Shown one piece after another: positions 9,823-23,500 of a stretch of 64,000 nt of DNA. This stretch comes from Auanema rhodensis (lineage: Eukaryota; Nematoda; Chromadorea; Rhabditida; Rhabditidae), in the NCBI GenBank assembly GCA_964057225.1, contig OZ059896.1:20580501-20644500 (forward strand), written 5' to 3'. Both the position numbers and the translations under genes were made by a program. The number at the start of each line of letters is the position of its first letter. Position 1 is the first letter of the stretch. The notes under the pieces were generated by a model. That model was given only the letters and a program-made list of their open reading frames with translations. It had not been told where the DNA came from and did no database searches.

Positions 9823-12800
9823 AATTTAGCAAAAAGTAGATGTTTTTAGATTCCATTTTTCAAGGCAAAGACGATAGACAATGTTATTCAACGAAAAAAT
9901 TAATTCTTCAGGGTGAAAATCGAGGATATAAGTGTGAACTTACATCAGTTGATATCTCGGTGCATTTTTAAGCTAGCGCAAATCTGATAACACAGATCGA
10001 CGCAGCTTAAAAATCCGCATCGAATGCACTATACTACATTGAGAAACGCTTGATACAAAAATTAGTTATGATCGTTTGAAAAATGATGCATTAGTGTATG
10101 TTGAGTTTCCATGTACACTCAACATTGCTTCCAAAAACATTTTGACAAAAATTTTTTCGAAAAATTTCAAAATAATTTAGCAAAAAGTAGATGTTTTTAG
10201 ATTCCATTTTTCAAGGCAAAGACGATAGACAATGTTATTCAACGAAAAAATTAATTCTTCAGGGTGAAAATCGAGGATATAAGTGTGAACTTACATCAGT
10301 TGATATCTCGGTGCATTTTTAAGCTAGCGCAAATCTGATAACACAGATCGACGCAGCTTAAAAATCCGCATCGAATGCACTATACTACATTGAGAAACGC
10401 TTAATACAAAAATTAGTTATGATCGTTTGAAAAATGATGCATTAGTGTATGTTGAGTTTCCATGTACACTCAACATTGCTTCCAAAAACATTTTGACAAA
10501 AATTTTTTCGAAAAATTTCAAAATAATTTAGCAAAAAGTAGATGTTTTTAGATTCCATTTTTCAAGGCAAAGACGATAGACAATGTTATTCAACGAAAAA
10601 ATTAATTCTTCAGGGTGAAAATCGAGGATATAAGTGTGAACTTACATCAGTTGATATCTCGGTGCATTTTTAAGCTAGCGCAAATCTGATAACACAGATC
10701 GACGCAGCTTAAAAATCCGCATCGAATGCACTATACTACATTGAGAAACGCTTAATACAAAAATTAGTTATGATCGTTTGAAAAATGATGCATTAGTGTA
10801 TGTTGAGTTTCCATGTACACTCAACATTGCTTCCAAAAACATTTTGACAAAAATTTTTTCGAAAAATTTCAAAATAATTTAGCAAAAAGTAGATGTTTTT
10901 AGATTCCTTTTTTTAAGGCAAAGACGATGGACAATGTTATTCAACGAAAAAATTAATTCTTCAGGGTGAAAATCGAGGATATAAGTGTGAACTTACATCA
11001 GTTGATATCTCGGTGCATTTTTAAGCTAGCGCAAATCTGATAACACAGATCGACGCAGCTTAAAAATCCGCATCGAATGCACTATACTACATTGAGAAAC
11101 GCTTAATACAAAAATTAGTTATGATCGTTTGAAAAATGATGCATTAGTGTATGTTGAGTTTCCATGTACACTCAACATTGCTTCCAAAAACATTTTGACA
11201 AAAATTTTTTCGAAAAATTTCAAAATAATTTAGCAAAAAGTAGATGTTTTTAGATTCCATTTTTCAAGGCAAAGACGATAGACAATGTTATTCAACGAAA
11301 AAATTAATTCTTCAGGGTGAAAATCGAGGATATAAGTGTGAACTTATATCAGTTGATATCTCGGTGCATTTTTAAGCTAGCGCAAATCTGATAACACAGA
11401 TCGACGCAGCTTAAAAATCCGCATCGAATGCACTATACTACATTGAGAAACGTTTGATACAAAAATTAGTTATGATCGTTTGAAAAATGATGCATTAGTG
11501 TATGTTGAGTTTCCATGTACACTCAACATTGCTTCCAAAAACATTTTGACAAAAATTTTTTCGAAAAATTTCAAAATAATTTAGCAAAAAGTAGATGTTT
11601 TTAGATTCCTGTTTTTAAGGCAAAGACGATGGACAATGTTATTCAACGAAAAAATTAATTCTTCAGGGTGAAAATCGAGGATATAAGTGTGAACTTATAT
11701 CAGTTGATATCTCGGTGCATTTTTAAGCTAGCGCAAATCTGATAACACAGATCGACGCAGCTTAAAAATTCGCATCGAATGCACTATACTACATTGAGAA
11801 ACGCTTGATACAAAAATTAGTTATGATCGTTTGAAAAATGATGCATTAGTGTATGTTGAGTTTCCATGTACACTCAACATTGCTTCCAAAAACATTTTGA
11901 CAAAAATTTTTTCGAAAAATTTCAAAATAATTTAGCAAAAAGTAGATGTTTTTAGATTTCTTTTTTTAAGGCAAAGACGATGGACAATGTTATTCAACGA
12001 AAAAATTAATTCTTCAGGGTGAAAATCGAGGATATAAGTGTGAACTTATATCAGTTGATATCTCGGTGCATTTTTAAGCTAGCGCAAATCTGATAACACA
12101 GATCGACGCAGTTTAAAAATCTGCATCGAATGCACTATACTACATCAAGAAACGCTTGATACAAAAATTAGTTATGATCGTTTGAAAAATGATGCATTAG
12201 TGTATGTTGAGTTTCCATGTACACTCAACATTGCTTCCAAAAACATTTTGACAAAAATTTTTTCGAAAAATTTCAAAATAATTTAGCAAAAAGTAGATGT
12301 TTTTAGATTCCATTTTTCAAGGCAAAGACGATAGACAATGTTATTCAACGAAAAAATTAATTCTTCAGGGTGAAAATCGAGGATATAAGTGTGAACTTAT
12401 ATCAGTTGATATCTCGGTGCATTTTTAAGCTAGCGCAAATCTGATAACACAGATCGACGCAGCTTAAAAATCCGCATCGAATGCACTATACTACATTGAG
12501 AAACGTTTGATACAAAAATTAGTTATGATCGTTTGAAAAATGATGCATTAGTGTATGTTGAGTTTCCATGTACACTCAACATTGCTTCCAAAAACATTTT
12601 GACAAAAATTTTTTCGAAAAATTTCAAAATAATTTAGCAAAAAGTAGAAGTTTTTAGATTCCTTTTTTCAAGGCAAAGACGATGGACAATGTTATTCAAC
12701 GAAAAAATTAATTCTTCAGGGTGAAAATCGAGGATATGAGTGTGAACTTACATCAGTTGATATCTCGGTGCATTTTTAAGCTAGCGCAAATCTGATAACA

Positions 12801-14034
12801 CAGATCGACGCAGCTTAAAAATCCGCATCGAATGCACTGTACTACATTGAGAAACGTTTGATACAAAAATTAGTTATGATCGTTTGAAAAATGATGCATT
12901 AGTGTATGTTGAGTTTCCATGTACACTCAACATTGCTTCCAAAAACATTTTGACAAAAATTTTTTCGAAAAATTTCAAAATAATTTAGCAAAAAGTAGAA
13001 GTTTTTAGATTCCTTTTTTCAAGGCAAAGACGATGGACAATGTTATTCAACGAAAAAATTAATTCTTCAGGGTGAAAATCGAGGATATGAGTGTGAACTT
13101 ACATCAGTTGATATCTCGGTGCATTTTTAAGCTAGCGCAAATCTGATAACACAGATCGACGCAGCTTAAAAATCCGCATCGAATGCACTATACTACATTG
13201 AGAAACGTTTGATACAAAAATTAGTTATGATCGTTTGAAAAATGATGCATTAGTGTATGTTGAGTTTCCATGTACACTCAACATTGCTTCCAAAAACATT
13301 TTGACAAAAATTTTTTCGAAAAATTTCAAAATAATTTAGCAAAAAGTAGATGTTTTTAGATTCCATTTTTCAAGGCAAAGACGATAGACAATGTTATTCA
13401 ACGAAAAAATTAATTCTTCAGGGTGCAAATCGAGGATATAAGTGTGAACTTACATCAGTTGATATCTCGGTGCATTTTTAAGCTAGCGCAAATCTGATAA
13501 CACAGATCGACGCAGCTTAAAAATCCGCATCGAATGCACTATACTACATTGAGAAACGCTTAATACAAAAATTAGTTATGATCGTTTGAAAAATGATGCA
13601 TTAGTGTATGTTGAGTTTCCATGTACACTCAACATTGCTTCCAAAAACATTTTGACAAAAATTTTTTCGAAAAATTTCAAAATAATTTAGCAAAAAGTAG
13701 ATGTTTTTAGATTCCTTTTTTTAAGGCAAAGACGATGGACAATGTTATTCAACGAAAAAATTAATTCTTCAGGGTGAAAATCGAGGATATAAGTGTGAAC
13801 TTATATCAGTTGATATCTCGGTGCATTTTTAAGCTAGCGCAAATCTGATAACACAGATCGACGCAGCTTAAAAATCTGCATCGAATGCACTATACTACAT
13901 CAAGAAACGCTTGATACAAAAATTAGTTATGATCGTTTGAAAAATGATGCATTAGTGTATGTTGAGTTTCCATGTACACTCAACATTGCTTCCAAAAACA
14001 TTTTGACAAAATTTTTTTCGAAAAATTTCAAAAT

Positions 14035-15085
14035 AATTTAGCAAACAGTAGATGTTTTTAGATTCCATTTTTCAAGGCAAAGACGATAGACAATGTTATT
14101 CTACGAAAAAATTAATTCTTCAGGGTGAAAATCGAGGATATAAGTGTGAACATATATCAGTTGATATCTCGGTGCATTTTAAAGCTAGCGCAAATCTGAT
14201 AACACAGATCGACGCAGCTTAAAAATCCACATCGAATGCACTATACTACATTGAGAAACGCTTGATACAAAAATTAGTTATGATCGTTTGAAAAATGATG
14301 CATTAGTGTATGTTGAGTTTCCATGTACACTCAACATTGCTTCCAAAAACATTTTGACAAAAATTTTTTCGAAAAATTTCAAAATAATTTAGCAAAAAGT
14401 AGATGTTTTTAGATTCCTTTTTTCAAGGCAAAGACGATGGACAATGTTATTCAACGAAAAAATTAATTCTTCAGGGTGAAAATCGAGGATATAAGTGTGA
14501 ACTTATATCAGTTGATATCTCGGTGCATTTTTAAGCTAGCGCAAATCTGATAACACAGATCGGCGCAGCTTAAAATCCGCATCGAATGCACTATACTACA
14601 TTGAGAAACGCTTGATACAAAAATTAGTTATGATCGTTTGAAAAATGATGCATTAGTGTATGTTGAGTTTCCATGTACACTCAACATTGCTTCCAAAAAC
14701 ATTTTGACAAAAATTTTTTCGAAAAATTTCAAAATAATTTAGCAAAAAGTAGATGTTTTTAGATTCCTTTTTTCAAGGCAAAGACGATGGACAATGTTAT
14801 TCAACGAAAAAATTAATTCTTCAGGGTGAAAATCGAGGATATAAGTGTGAACTTATATCAGTTGATATCTCGGTGCATTTTTAAGCTAGCGCAAATCTGA
14901 TAACACAGATCGGCGCAGCTTAAAATCCGCATCGAATGCACTATACTACATTGAGAAACGCTTAATACAAAAATTAGTTATGATCGTTTGAAAAATGATG
15001 CATTAGTGTATGTTGAGTTTCCATGTACACTCAACATTGCTTCCAAAAACATTTTGACAAAAATTTTTTCGAAAAATTTCAAAAT
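14035..15085. repeat. Higher-order module copy 4, with a hybrid last monomer
   Basis: Same module, lying 5263 bp (15 monomers) after copy 3. The last monomer (14736-15085) has the left part of the 350-bp type (GATCGGCGC, short A-run) but the CTTAATAC right part of another type. It is followed at once by the CCTTTTTTTAAGG/CATCAAG monomer that normally precedes the module. This is the signature of an unequal exchange inside the monomer, and it makes the next module start only 1402 bp later. Confidence 0.8.
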
Positions 15086-15436
15086 AATTTAGCAAAAAGT
15101 AGATGTTTTTAGATTCCTTTTTTTAAGGCAAAGACGATGGACAATGTTATTCAACGAAAAAATTAATTCTTCAGGGTGAAAATCGAGGATATAAGTGTGA
15201 ACTTATATCAGTTGATATCTCGGTGCATTTTTAAGCTAGCGCAAATCTGATAACACAGATCGACGCAGCTTAAAAATCTGCATCGAATGCACTATACTAC
15301 ATCAAGAAACGCTTGATACAAAAATTAGTTATGATCGTTTGAAAAATGATGCATTAGTGTATGTTGAGTTTCCATGTACACTCAACATTGCTTCCAAAAA
15401 CATTTTGACAAAATTTTTTTCGAAAAATTTCAAAAT

Positions 15437-16487
15437 AATTTAGCAAACAGTAGATGTTTTTAGATTCCATTTTTCAAGGCAAAGACGATAGACAATGTTA
15501 TTCTACGAAAAAATTAATTCTTCAGGGTGAAAATCGAGGATATAAGTGTGAACTTATATCAGTTGATATCTCGGTGCATTTTTAAGCTAGCGCAAATCTG
15601 ATAACACAGATCGACGCAGCTTAAAAATCCACATCGAATGCACTATACTACATTGAGAAACGCTTGATACAAAAATTAGTTATGATCGTTTGAAAAATGA
15701 TGCATTAGTGTATGTTGAGTTTCCATGTACACTCAACATTGCTTCCAAAAACATTTTGACAAAAATTTTTTCGAAAAATTTCAAAATAATTTAGCAAAAA
15801 GTAGATGTTTTTAGATTCCTTTTTTCAAGGCAAAGACGATGGACAATGTTATTCAACGAAAAAATTAATTCTTCAGGGTGAAAATCGAGGATATAAGTGT
15901 GAACTTATATCAGTTGATATCTCGGTGCATTTTTAAGCTAGCGCAAATCTGATAACACAGATCGGCGCAGCTTAAAATCCGCATCGAATGCACTATACTA
16001 CATTGAGAAACGCTTGATACAAAAATTAGTTATGATCGTTTGAAAAATGATGCATTAGTGTATGTTGAGTTTCCATGTACACTCAACATTGCTTCCAAAA
16101 ACATTTTGACAAAAATTTTTTCGAAAAATTTCAAAATAATTTAGCAAAAAGTAGATGTTTTTAGATTCCTTTTTTCAAGGCAAAGACGATGGACAATGTT
16201 ATTCAACGAAAAAATTAATTCTTCAGGGTGAAAATCGAGGATATAAGTGTGAACTTATATCAGTTGATATCTCGGTGCATTTTTAAGCTAGCGCAAATCT
16301 GATAACACAGATCGGCGCAGCTTAAAATCCGCATCGAATGCACTATACTACATTGAGAAACGCTTGATACAAAAATTAGTTATGATCGTTTGAAAAATGA
16401 TGCATTAGTGTATGTTGAGTTTCCATGTACACTCAACATTGCTTCCAAAAACATTTTGACAAAAATTTTTTCGAAAAATTTCAAAAT
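15437..16487. repeat. Higher-order module copy 5 (351+350+350 bp)
   Basis: Fifth copy of the same three-monomer module, followed by two CCATTTTT/GATAGAC/TTACATC monomers. The second of these has an AAGCTTGCGC change near 16987 in place of AAGCTAGCGC, the only loss of the GCTAGC site by that route that I saw. Confidence 0.85.
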
Positions 16488-17540
16488 AATTTAGCAAAAA
16501 GTAGATGTTTTTAGATTCCATTTTTCAAGGCAAAGACGATAGACAATGTTATTCAACGAAAAAATTAATTCTTCAGGGTGAAAATCGAGGATATAAGTGT
16601 GAACTTACATCAGTTGATATCTCGGTGCATTTTTAAGCTAGCGCAAATCTGATAACACAGATCGACGCAGCTTAAAAATCCGCATCGAATGCACTATACT
16701 ACATTGAGAAACGCTTAATACAAAAATTAGTTATGATCGTTTGAAAAATGATGCATTAGTGTATGTTGAGTTTCCATGTACACTCAACATTGCTTCCAAA
16801 AACATTTTGACAAAAATTTTTTCGAAAAATTTCAAAATAATTTAGCAAAAAGTAGATGTTTTTAGATTCCATTTTTCAAGGCAAAGACGATAGACAATGT
16901 TATTCAACGAAAAAATTAATTCTTCAGGGTGAAAATCGAGGATATAAGTGTGAACTTACATCAGTTGATATCTCGGTGCATTTTTAAGCTTGCGCAAATC
17001 TGATAACACAGATCGACGCAGCTTAAAAATCCGCATCGAATGCACTATACTACATTGAGAAACGCTTAATACAAAAATTAGTTATGATCGTTTGAAAAAT
17101 GATGCATTAGTGTATGTTGAGTTTCCATGTACACTCAACATTGCTTCCAAAAACATTTTGACAAAAATTTTTTCGAAAAATTTCAAAATAATTTAGCAAA
17201 AAGTAGATGTTTTTAGATTCCTTTTTTTAAGGCAAAGACGATGGACAATGTTATTCAACGAAAAAATTAATTCTTCAGGGTGAAAATCGAGGATATAAGT
17301 GTGAACTTACATCAGTTGATATCTCGGTGCATTTTTAAGCTAGCGCAAATCTGATAACACAGATCGACGCAGCTTAAAAATCCGCATCGAATGCACTATA
17401 CTACATTGAGAAACGCTTAATACAAAAATTAGTTATGATCGTTTGAAAAATGATGCATTAGTGTATGTTGAGTTTCCATGTACACTCAACATTGCTTCCA
17501 AAAACATTTTGACAAAAATTTTTTCGAAAAATTTCAAAAT

Positions 17541-20500
17541 AATTTAGCAAAAAGTAGATGTTTTTAGATTCCATTTTTCAAGGCAAAGACGATAGACAAT
17601 GTTATTCAACGAAAAAATTAATTCTTCAGGGTGAAAATCGAGGATATAAGTGTGAACTTATATCAGTTGATATCTCGGTGCATTTTTAAGCTAGCGCAAA
17701 TCTGATAACACAGATCGACGCAGCTTAAAAATCCACATCGAATGCACTATACTACATTGAGAAACGCTTGATACAAAAATTAGTTATGATCGTTTGAAAA
17801 ATGATGCATTAGTGTATGTTGAGTTTCCATGTACACTCAACATTGCTTCCAAAAACATTTTGACAAAATTTTTTCGAAAAATTTCAAAATAATTTAGCAA
17901 AAAGTAGATGTTTTTAGATTCCTTTTTTCAAGGCAAAGACGATGGACAATGTTATTCAACGAAAAAATCAATTCTTCAGGGTGAAAATCGAGGATATAAG
18001 TGTGAACTTATATCAGTTGATATCTCGGTGCATTTTTAAGCTAGCGCAAATCTGATAACACAGATCGGCGCAGCTTAAAATCCGCATCGAATGCACTATA
18101 CTACATTGAGAAACGCTTGATACAAAAATTAGTTATGATCGTTTGAAAAATGATGCATTAGTGTATGTTGAGTTTCCATGTACACTCAACATTGCTTCCA
18201 AAAACATTTTGACAAAAATTTTTTCGAAAAATTTCAAAATAATTTAGCAAAAAGTAGATGTTTTAAGATTCCATTTTTCAAGGCAAAGACGATAGACAAT
18301 GTTATTCAACGAAAAAATTAATTCTTCAGGGTGAAAATCGAGGATATAAGTGTGAACTTATATCAGTTGATATCTCGGTGCATTTTTAAGCTAGCGCAAA
18401 TCTGATAACACAGATCGGCGCAGCTTAAAATCCGCATCGAATGCACTATACTACATTGAGAAACGCTTGATACAAAAATTAGTTATGATCGTTTGAAAAA
18501 TGATGCATTAGTGTATGTTGAGTTTCCATGTACACTCAACATTGCTTCCAAAAACATTTTGACAAAAATTTTTTCGAAAAATTTCAAAATAATTTAGCAA
18601 AAAGTAGATGTTTTTAGATTCCATTTTTCAAGGCAAAGACGATAGACAATGTTATTCAACGAAAAAATTAATTCTTCAGGGTGAAAATCGAGGATATAAG
18701 TGTGAACTTATATCAGTTGATATCTCGGTGCATTTTTAAGCTAGCGCAAATCTGATAACACAGATCGACGCAGCTTAAAAATCTGCATCGAATGCACTAT
18801 ACTACATCAAGAAACGCTTGATACAAAAATTAGTTATGATCGTTTGAAAAATGATGCATTAGTGTATGTTGAGTTTCCATGTACACTCAACATTGCTTCC
18901 AAAAACATTTTGACAAAAATTTTTTCGAAAAATTTCAAAATAATTTAGCAAAAAGTAGATGTTTTTAGATTCCATTTTTCAAGGCAAAGACGATAGACAA
19001 TGTTATTCAACGAAAAAATTAATTCTTCAGGGTGAAAATCGAGGATATATGTGTGAACTTATATCAGTTGATATCTCGGTGCATTTTTAAGCTAGCGCAA
19101 ATCTGATAACACAGATCGACGCAGCTTAAAAATCCACATCGAATGCACTATACTACATTGAGAAACGCTTGATACAAAAATTAGTTATGATCGTTTGAAA
19201 AATGATGCATTAGTGTATGTTGAGTTTCCATGTACACTCAACATTGCTTCCAAAAACATTTTGACAAAAATTTTTTCGAAAAATTTCAAAATAATTTAGC
19301 AAAAAGTAGATGTTTTTAGATTCCTTTTTTCAAGGCAAAGACGATGGACAATGTTATTCAACGAAAAAATTAATTCTTCAGGGTGAAAATCGAGGATATA
19401 AGTGTGAACTTATATCAGTTGATATCTCGGTGCATTTTTAAGCTAGCGCAAATCTGATAACACAGATCGGCGCAGCTTAAAATCCGCATCGAATGCACTA
19501 TACTACATTGAGAAACGCTTGATACAAAAATTAGTTATGATCGTTTGAAAAATGATGCATTAGTGTATGTTGAGTTTCCATGTACACTCAACATTGCTTC
19601 CAAAAACATTTTGATAAAAATTTTTTCGAAAAATTTCAAAATAATTTAGCAAAAAGTAGATGTTTTTAGATTCCATTTTTCAAGGCAAAGACGATAGACA
19701 ATGTTATTCAACGAAAAAATTAATTCTTCAGGGTGAAAATCGAGGATATAAGTGTGAACTTATATCAGTTGATATCTCGGTGCATTTTTAAGCTAGCGCA
19801 AATCTGATAACACAGATCGACGCAGCTTAAAAATCCACATCGAATGCACTATACTACATCAAGAAACGCTTGATACAAAAATTAGTTATGATCGTTTGAA
19901 AAATGATGCATTAGTGTATGTTGAGTTTCCATGTACACTCAACATTGCTTCCAAAAACATTTTGACAAAAATTTTTTCGAAAAATTTCAGAATAATTTAG
20001 CAAAAAGTAGATGTTTTTAGATTCCTTTTTTCAAGGCAAAGACGATGGACAATGTTATTCAACGAAAAAATTAATTCTTCAGGGTGAAAATCGAGGATAT
20101 AAGTGTGAACTTATGTCAGTTGATATCTCGGTGCATTTTTAAGCTAGCGCAAATCTGATAACACAGATCGGCGCAGCTTAAAATCCGCATCGAATGCACT
20201 ATACTACATTGAGAAACGCTTGATACAAAAATTAGTTATGATCGTTTGAAAAATGATGCATTAGTGTATGTTGAGTTTCCATGTACACTCAACATTGCTT
20301 CCAAAAACATTTTGACAAAAATTTTTTCGAAAAATTTCAAAATAATTTAGCAAGAAGTAGATGTTTTTAGATTCCATTTTTCAAGGCAAAGACGATAGAC
20401 AATGTTATTCAACGAAAAAATTAATTCTTCAGGGTGAAAATCGAGGATATAAGTGTGAACTTATATCAGTTGATATCTCGGTGCATTTTTAAGCTAGCGC

Positions 20501-23500
20501 AAATCTGATAACACAGATCGACGCAGCTTAAAAATCCACATCGAATGCACTATACTACATTGAGAAACGCTTGATACAAAAATTAGTTATGATCGTTTGA
20601 AAAATGATGCATTAGTGTATGTTGAGTTTCCATGTACACTCAACATTGCTTCCAAAAACATTTTGACAAAAATTTTTTCGAAAAATTTCAAAATAATTTA
20701 GCAAAAAGTAGATGTTTTTAGATTCCTTTTTTCAAGGCAAAGACGATGGACAATGTTATTCAACGAAAAAATTAATTCTTCAGGGTGAAAATCGAGGATA
20801 TAAGTGTGAACTTATATCAGTTGATATCTCGGTGCATTTTTAAGCTAGCGCAAATCTGATAACACAGATCGGCGCAGCTTAAAATCCGCATCGAATGCAC
20901 TATACTACATTGAGAAACGCTTGATACAAAAATTAGTTATGATCGTTTGAAAAATGATGCATTAGTGTATGTTGAGTTTCCATGTACACTCAACATTGCT
21001 TCCAAAAACATTTTGACAAAAATTTTTTCGAAAAATTTCAAAATAATTTAGCAAAAAGTAGATGTTTTTAGATTCCATTTTTCAAGGCAAAGACGATAGA
21101 CAATGTTATTCAACGAAAAAATTAATTCTTCAGGGTGAAAATCGAGGATATAAGTGTGAACTTATATCAGTTGATATCTCGGTGCATTTTTAAGCTAGCG
21201 CAAATCTGATAACACAGATCGGCGCAGCTTAAAATCCGCATCGAATGCACTATACTACATTGAGAAACGCTTGATACAAAAATTAGTTATGATCGTTTGA
21301 AAAATGATGCATTAGTGTATGTTGAGTTTCCATGTACACTCAACATTGCTTCCAAAAACATTTTGACAAAAATTTTTTCGAAAAATTTCAAAATAATTTA
21401 GCAAAAAGTAGATGTTTTTAGATTCCATTTTTCAAGGCAAAGACGATAGACAATGTTATTCAACGAAAAAATTAATTCTTCAGGGTGAAAATCGAGGATA
21501 TAAGTGTGAACTTATATCAGTTGATATCTCGGTGCATTTTTAAGCTAGCGCAAATCTGATAACACAGATCGACGCAGCTTAAAAATCTGCATCGAATGCA
21601 CTATACTACATCAAGAAACGCTTGATACAAAAATTAGTTATGATCGTTTGAAAAATGATGCATTAGTGTATGTTGAGTTTCCATGTACACTCAACATTGC
21701 TTCCAAAAACATTTTGACAAAAATTTTTTCGAAAAATTTCAAAATAATTTAGCAAAAAGTAGATGTTTTTAGATTCCATTTTTCAAGGCAAAGACGATAG
21801 ACAATGTTATTCAACGAAAAAATTAATTCTTCAGGGTGAAAATCGAGGATATATGTGTGAACTTATATCAGTTGATATCTCGGTGCATTTTTAAGCTAGC
21901 GCAAATCTGATAACACAGATCGACGCAGCTTAAAAATCTGCATCGAATGCACTATACTACATCAAGAAACGCTTGATACAAAAATTAGTTATGATCGTTT
22001 GAAAAATGATGCATTAGTGTATGTTGAGTTTCCATGTACACTCAACATTGCTTCCAAAAACATTTTGACAAAAATTTTTTCGAAAAATTTCAAAATAATT
22101 TAGCAAAAAGTAGATGTTTTTAGATTCCATTTTTCAAGGCAAAGACGATAGACAATGTTATTCAACGAAAAAATTAATTCTTCAGGGTGAAAATCGAGGA
22201 TATAAGTGTGAACTTATATCAGTTGATATCTCGGTGCATTTTTAAGCTAGCGCAAATCTGATAACACAGATCGGCGCAGCTTAAAATCCGCATCGAATGC
22301 ACTATACTACATTGAGAAACGCTTGATACAAAAATTAGTTATGATCGTTTGAAAAATGATGCATTAGTGTATGTTGAGTTTCCATGTACACTCAACATTG
22401 CTTCCAAAAACATTTTGACAAAAATTTTTTCGAAAAATTTCAAAATAATTTAGCAAAAAGTAGATGTTTTTAGATTCCATTTTTCAAGGCAAAGACGATA
22501 GACAATGTTATTCAACGAAAAAATTAATTCTTCAGGGTGAAAATCGAGGATATAAGTGTGAACTTATATCAGTTGATATCTCGGTGCATTTTTAAGCTAG
22601 CGCAAATCTGATAACACAGATCGACGCAGCTTAAAAATCTGCATCGAATGCACTATACTACATCAAGAAACGCTTGATACAAAAATTAGTTATGATCGTT
22701 TGAAAAATGATGCATTAGTGTATGTTGAGTTTCCATGTACACTCAACATTGCTTCCAAAAACATTTTGACAAAAATTTTTTCGAAAAATTTCAAAATAAT
22801 TTAGCAAAAAGTAGATGTTTTTAGATTCCATTTTTCAAGGCAAAGACGATAGACAATGTTATTCAACGAAAAAATTAATTCTTCAGGGTGAAAATCGAGG
22901 ATATATGTGTGAACTTATATCAGTTGATATCTCGGTGCATTTTTAAGCTAGCGCAAATCTGATAACACAGATCGACGCAGCTTAAAAATCCACATCGAAT
23001 GCACTATACTACATTGAGAAACGCTTGATACAAAAATTAGTTATGATCGTTTGAAAAATGATGCATTAGTGTATGTTGAGTTTCCATGTACACTCAACAT
23101 TGCTTCCAAAAACATTTTGACAAAAATTTTTTCGAAAAATTTCAAAATAATTTAGCAAAAAGTAGATGTTTTTAGATTCCTTTTTTCAAGGCAAAGACGA
23201 TGGACAATGTTATTCAACGAAAAAATTAATTCTTCAGGGTGAAAATCGAGGATATAAGTGTGAACTTATATCAGTTGATATCTCGGTGCATTTTTAAGCT
23301 AGCGCAAATCTGATAACACAGATCGGCGCAGCTTAAAATCCGCATCGAATGCACTATACTACATTGAGAAACGCTTGATACAAAAATTAGTTATGATCGT
23401 TTGAAAAATGATGCATTAGTGTATGTTGAGTTTCCATGTACACTCAACATTGCTTCCAAAAACATTTTGATAAAAATTTTTTCGAAAAATTTCAAAATAA

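Larger units (their letters stand above)
1..17540. repeat. Array domain I: 50 monomers with a recurring 351+350+350 module
   Basis: Fifty monomers, ten of them 350 bp. In this domain the 350-bp monomers always come as tandem pairs directly after a monomer with GCAAACAG at its start and TTCTACG at m65-71. Other types include pairs marked by CCTGTTTTT and TTCTTTTTTTAAGG (near 703/1054, 6315/6666 and 11578/11929), monomers with TTACATC and CTTAATAC, and monomers with CAAGAAACG in place of TGAGAAACG. The marker pair recurs 5612 and then 5263 bp apart, that is 16 and then 15 monomers, giving a loose higher-order period with length variation. Confidence 0.8.
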
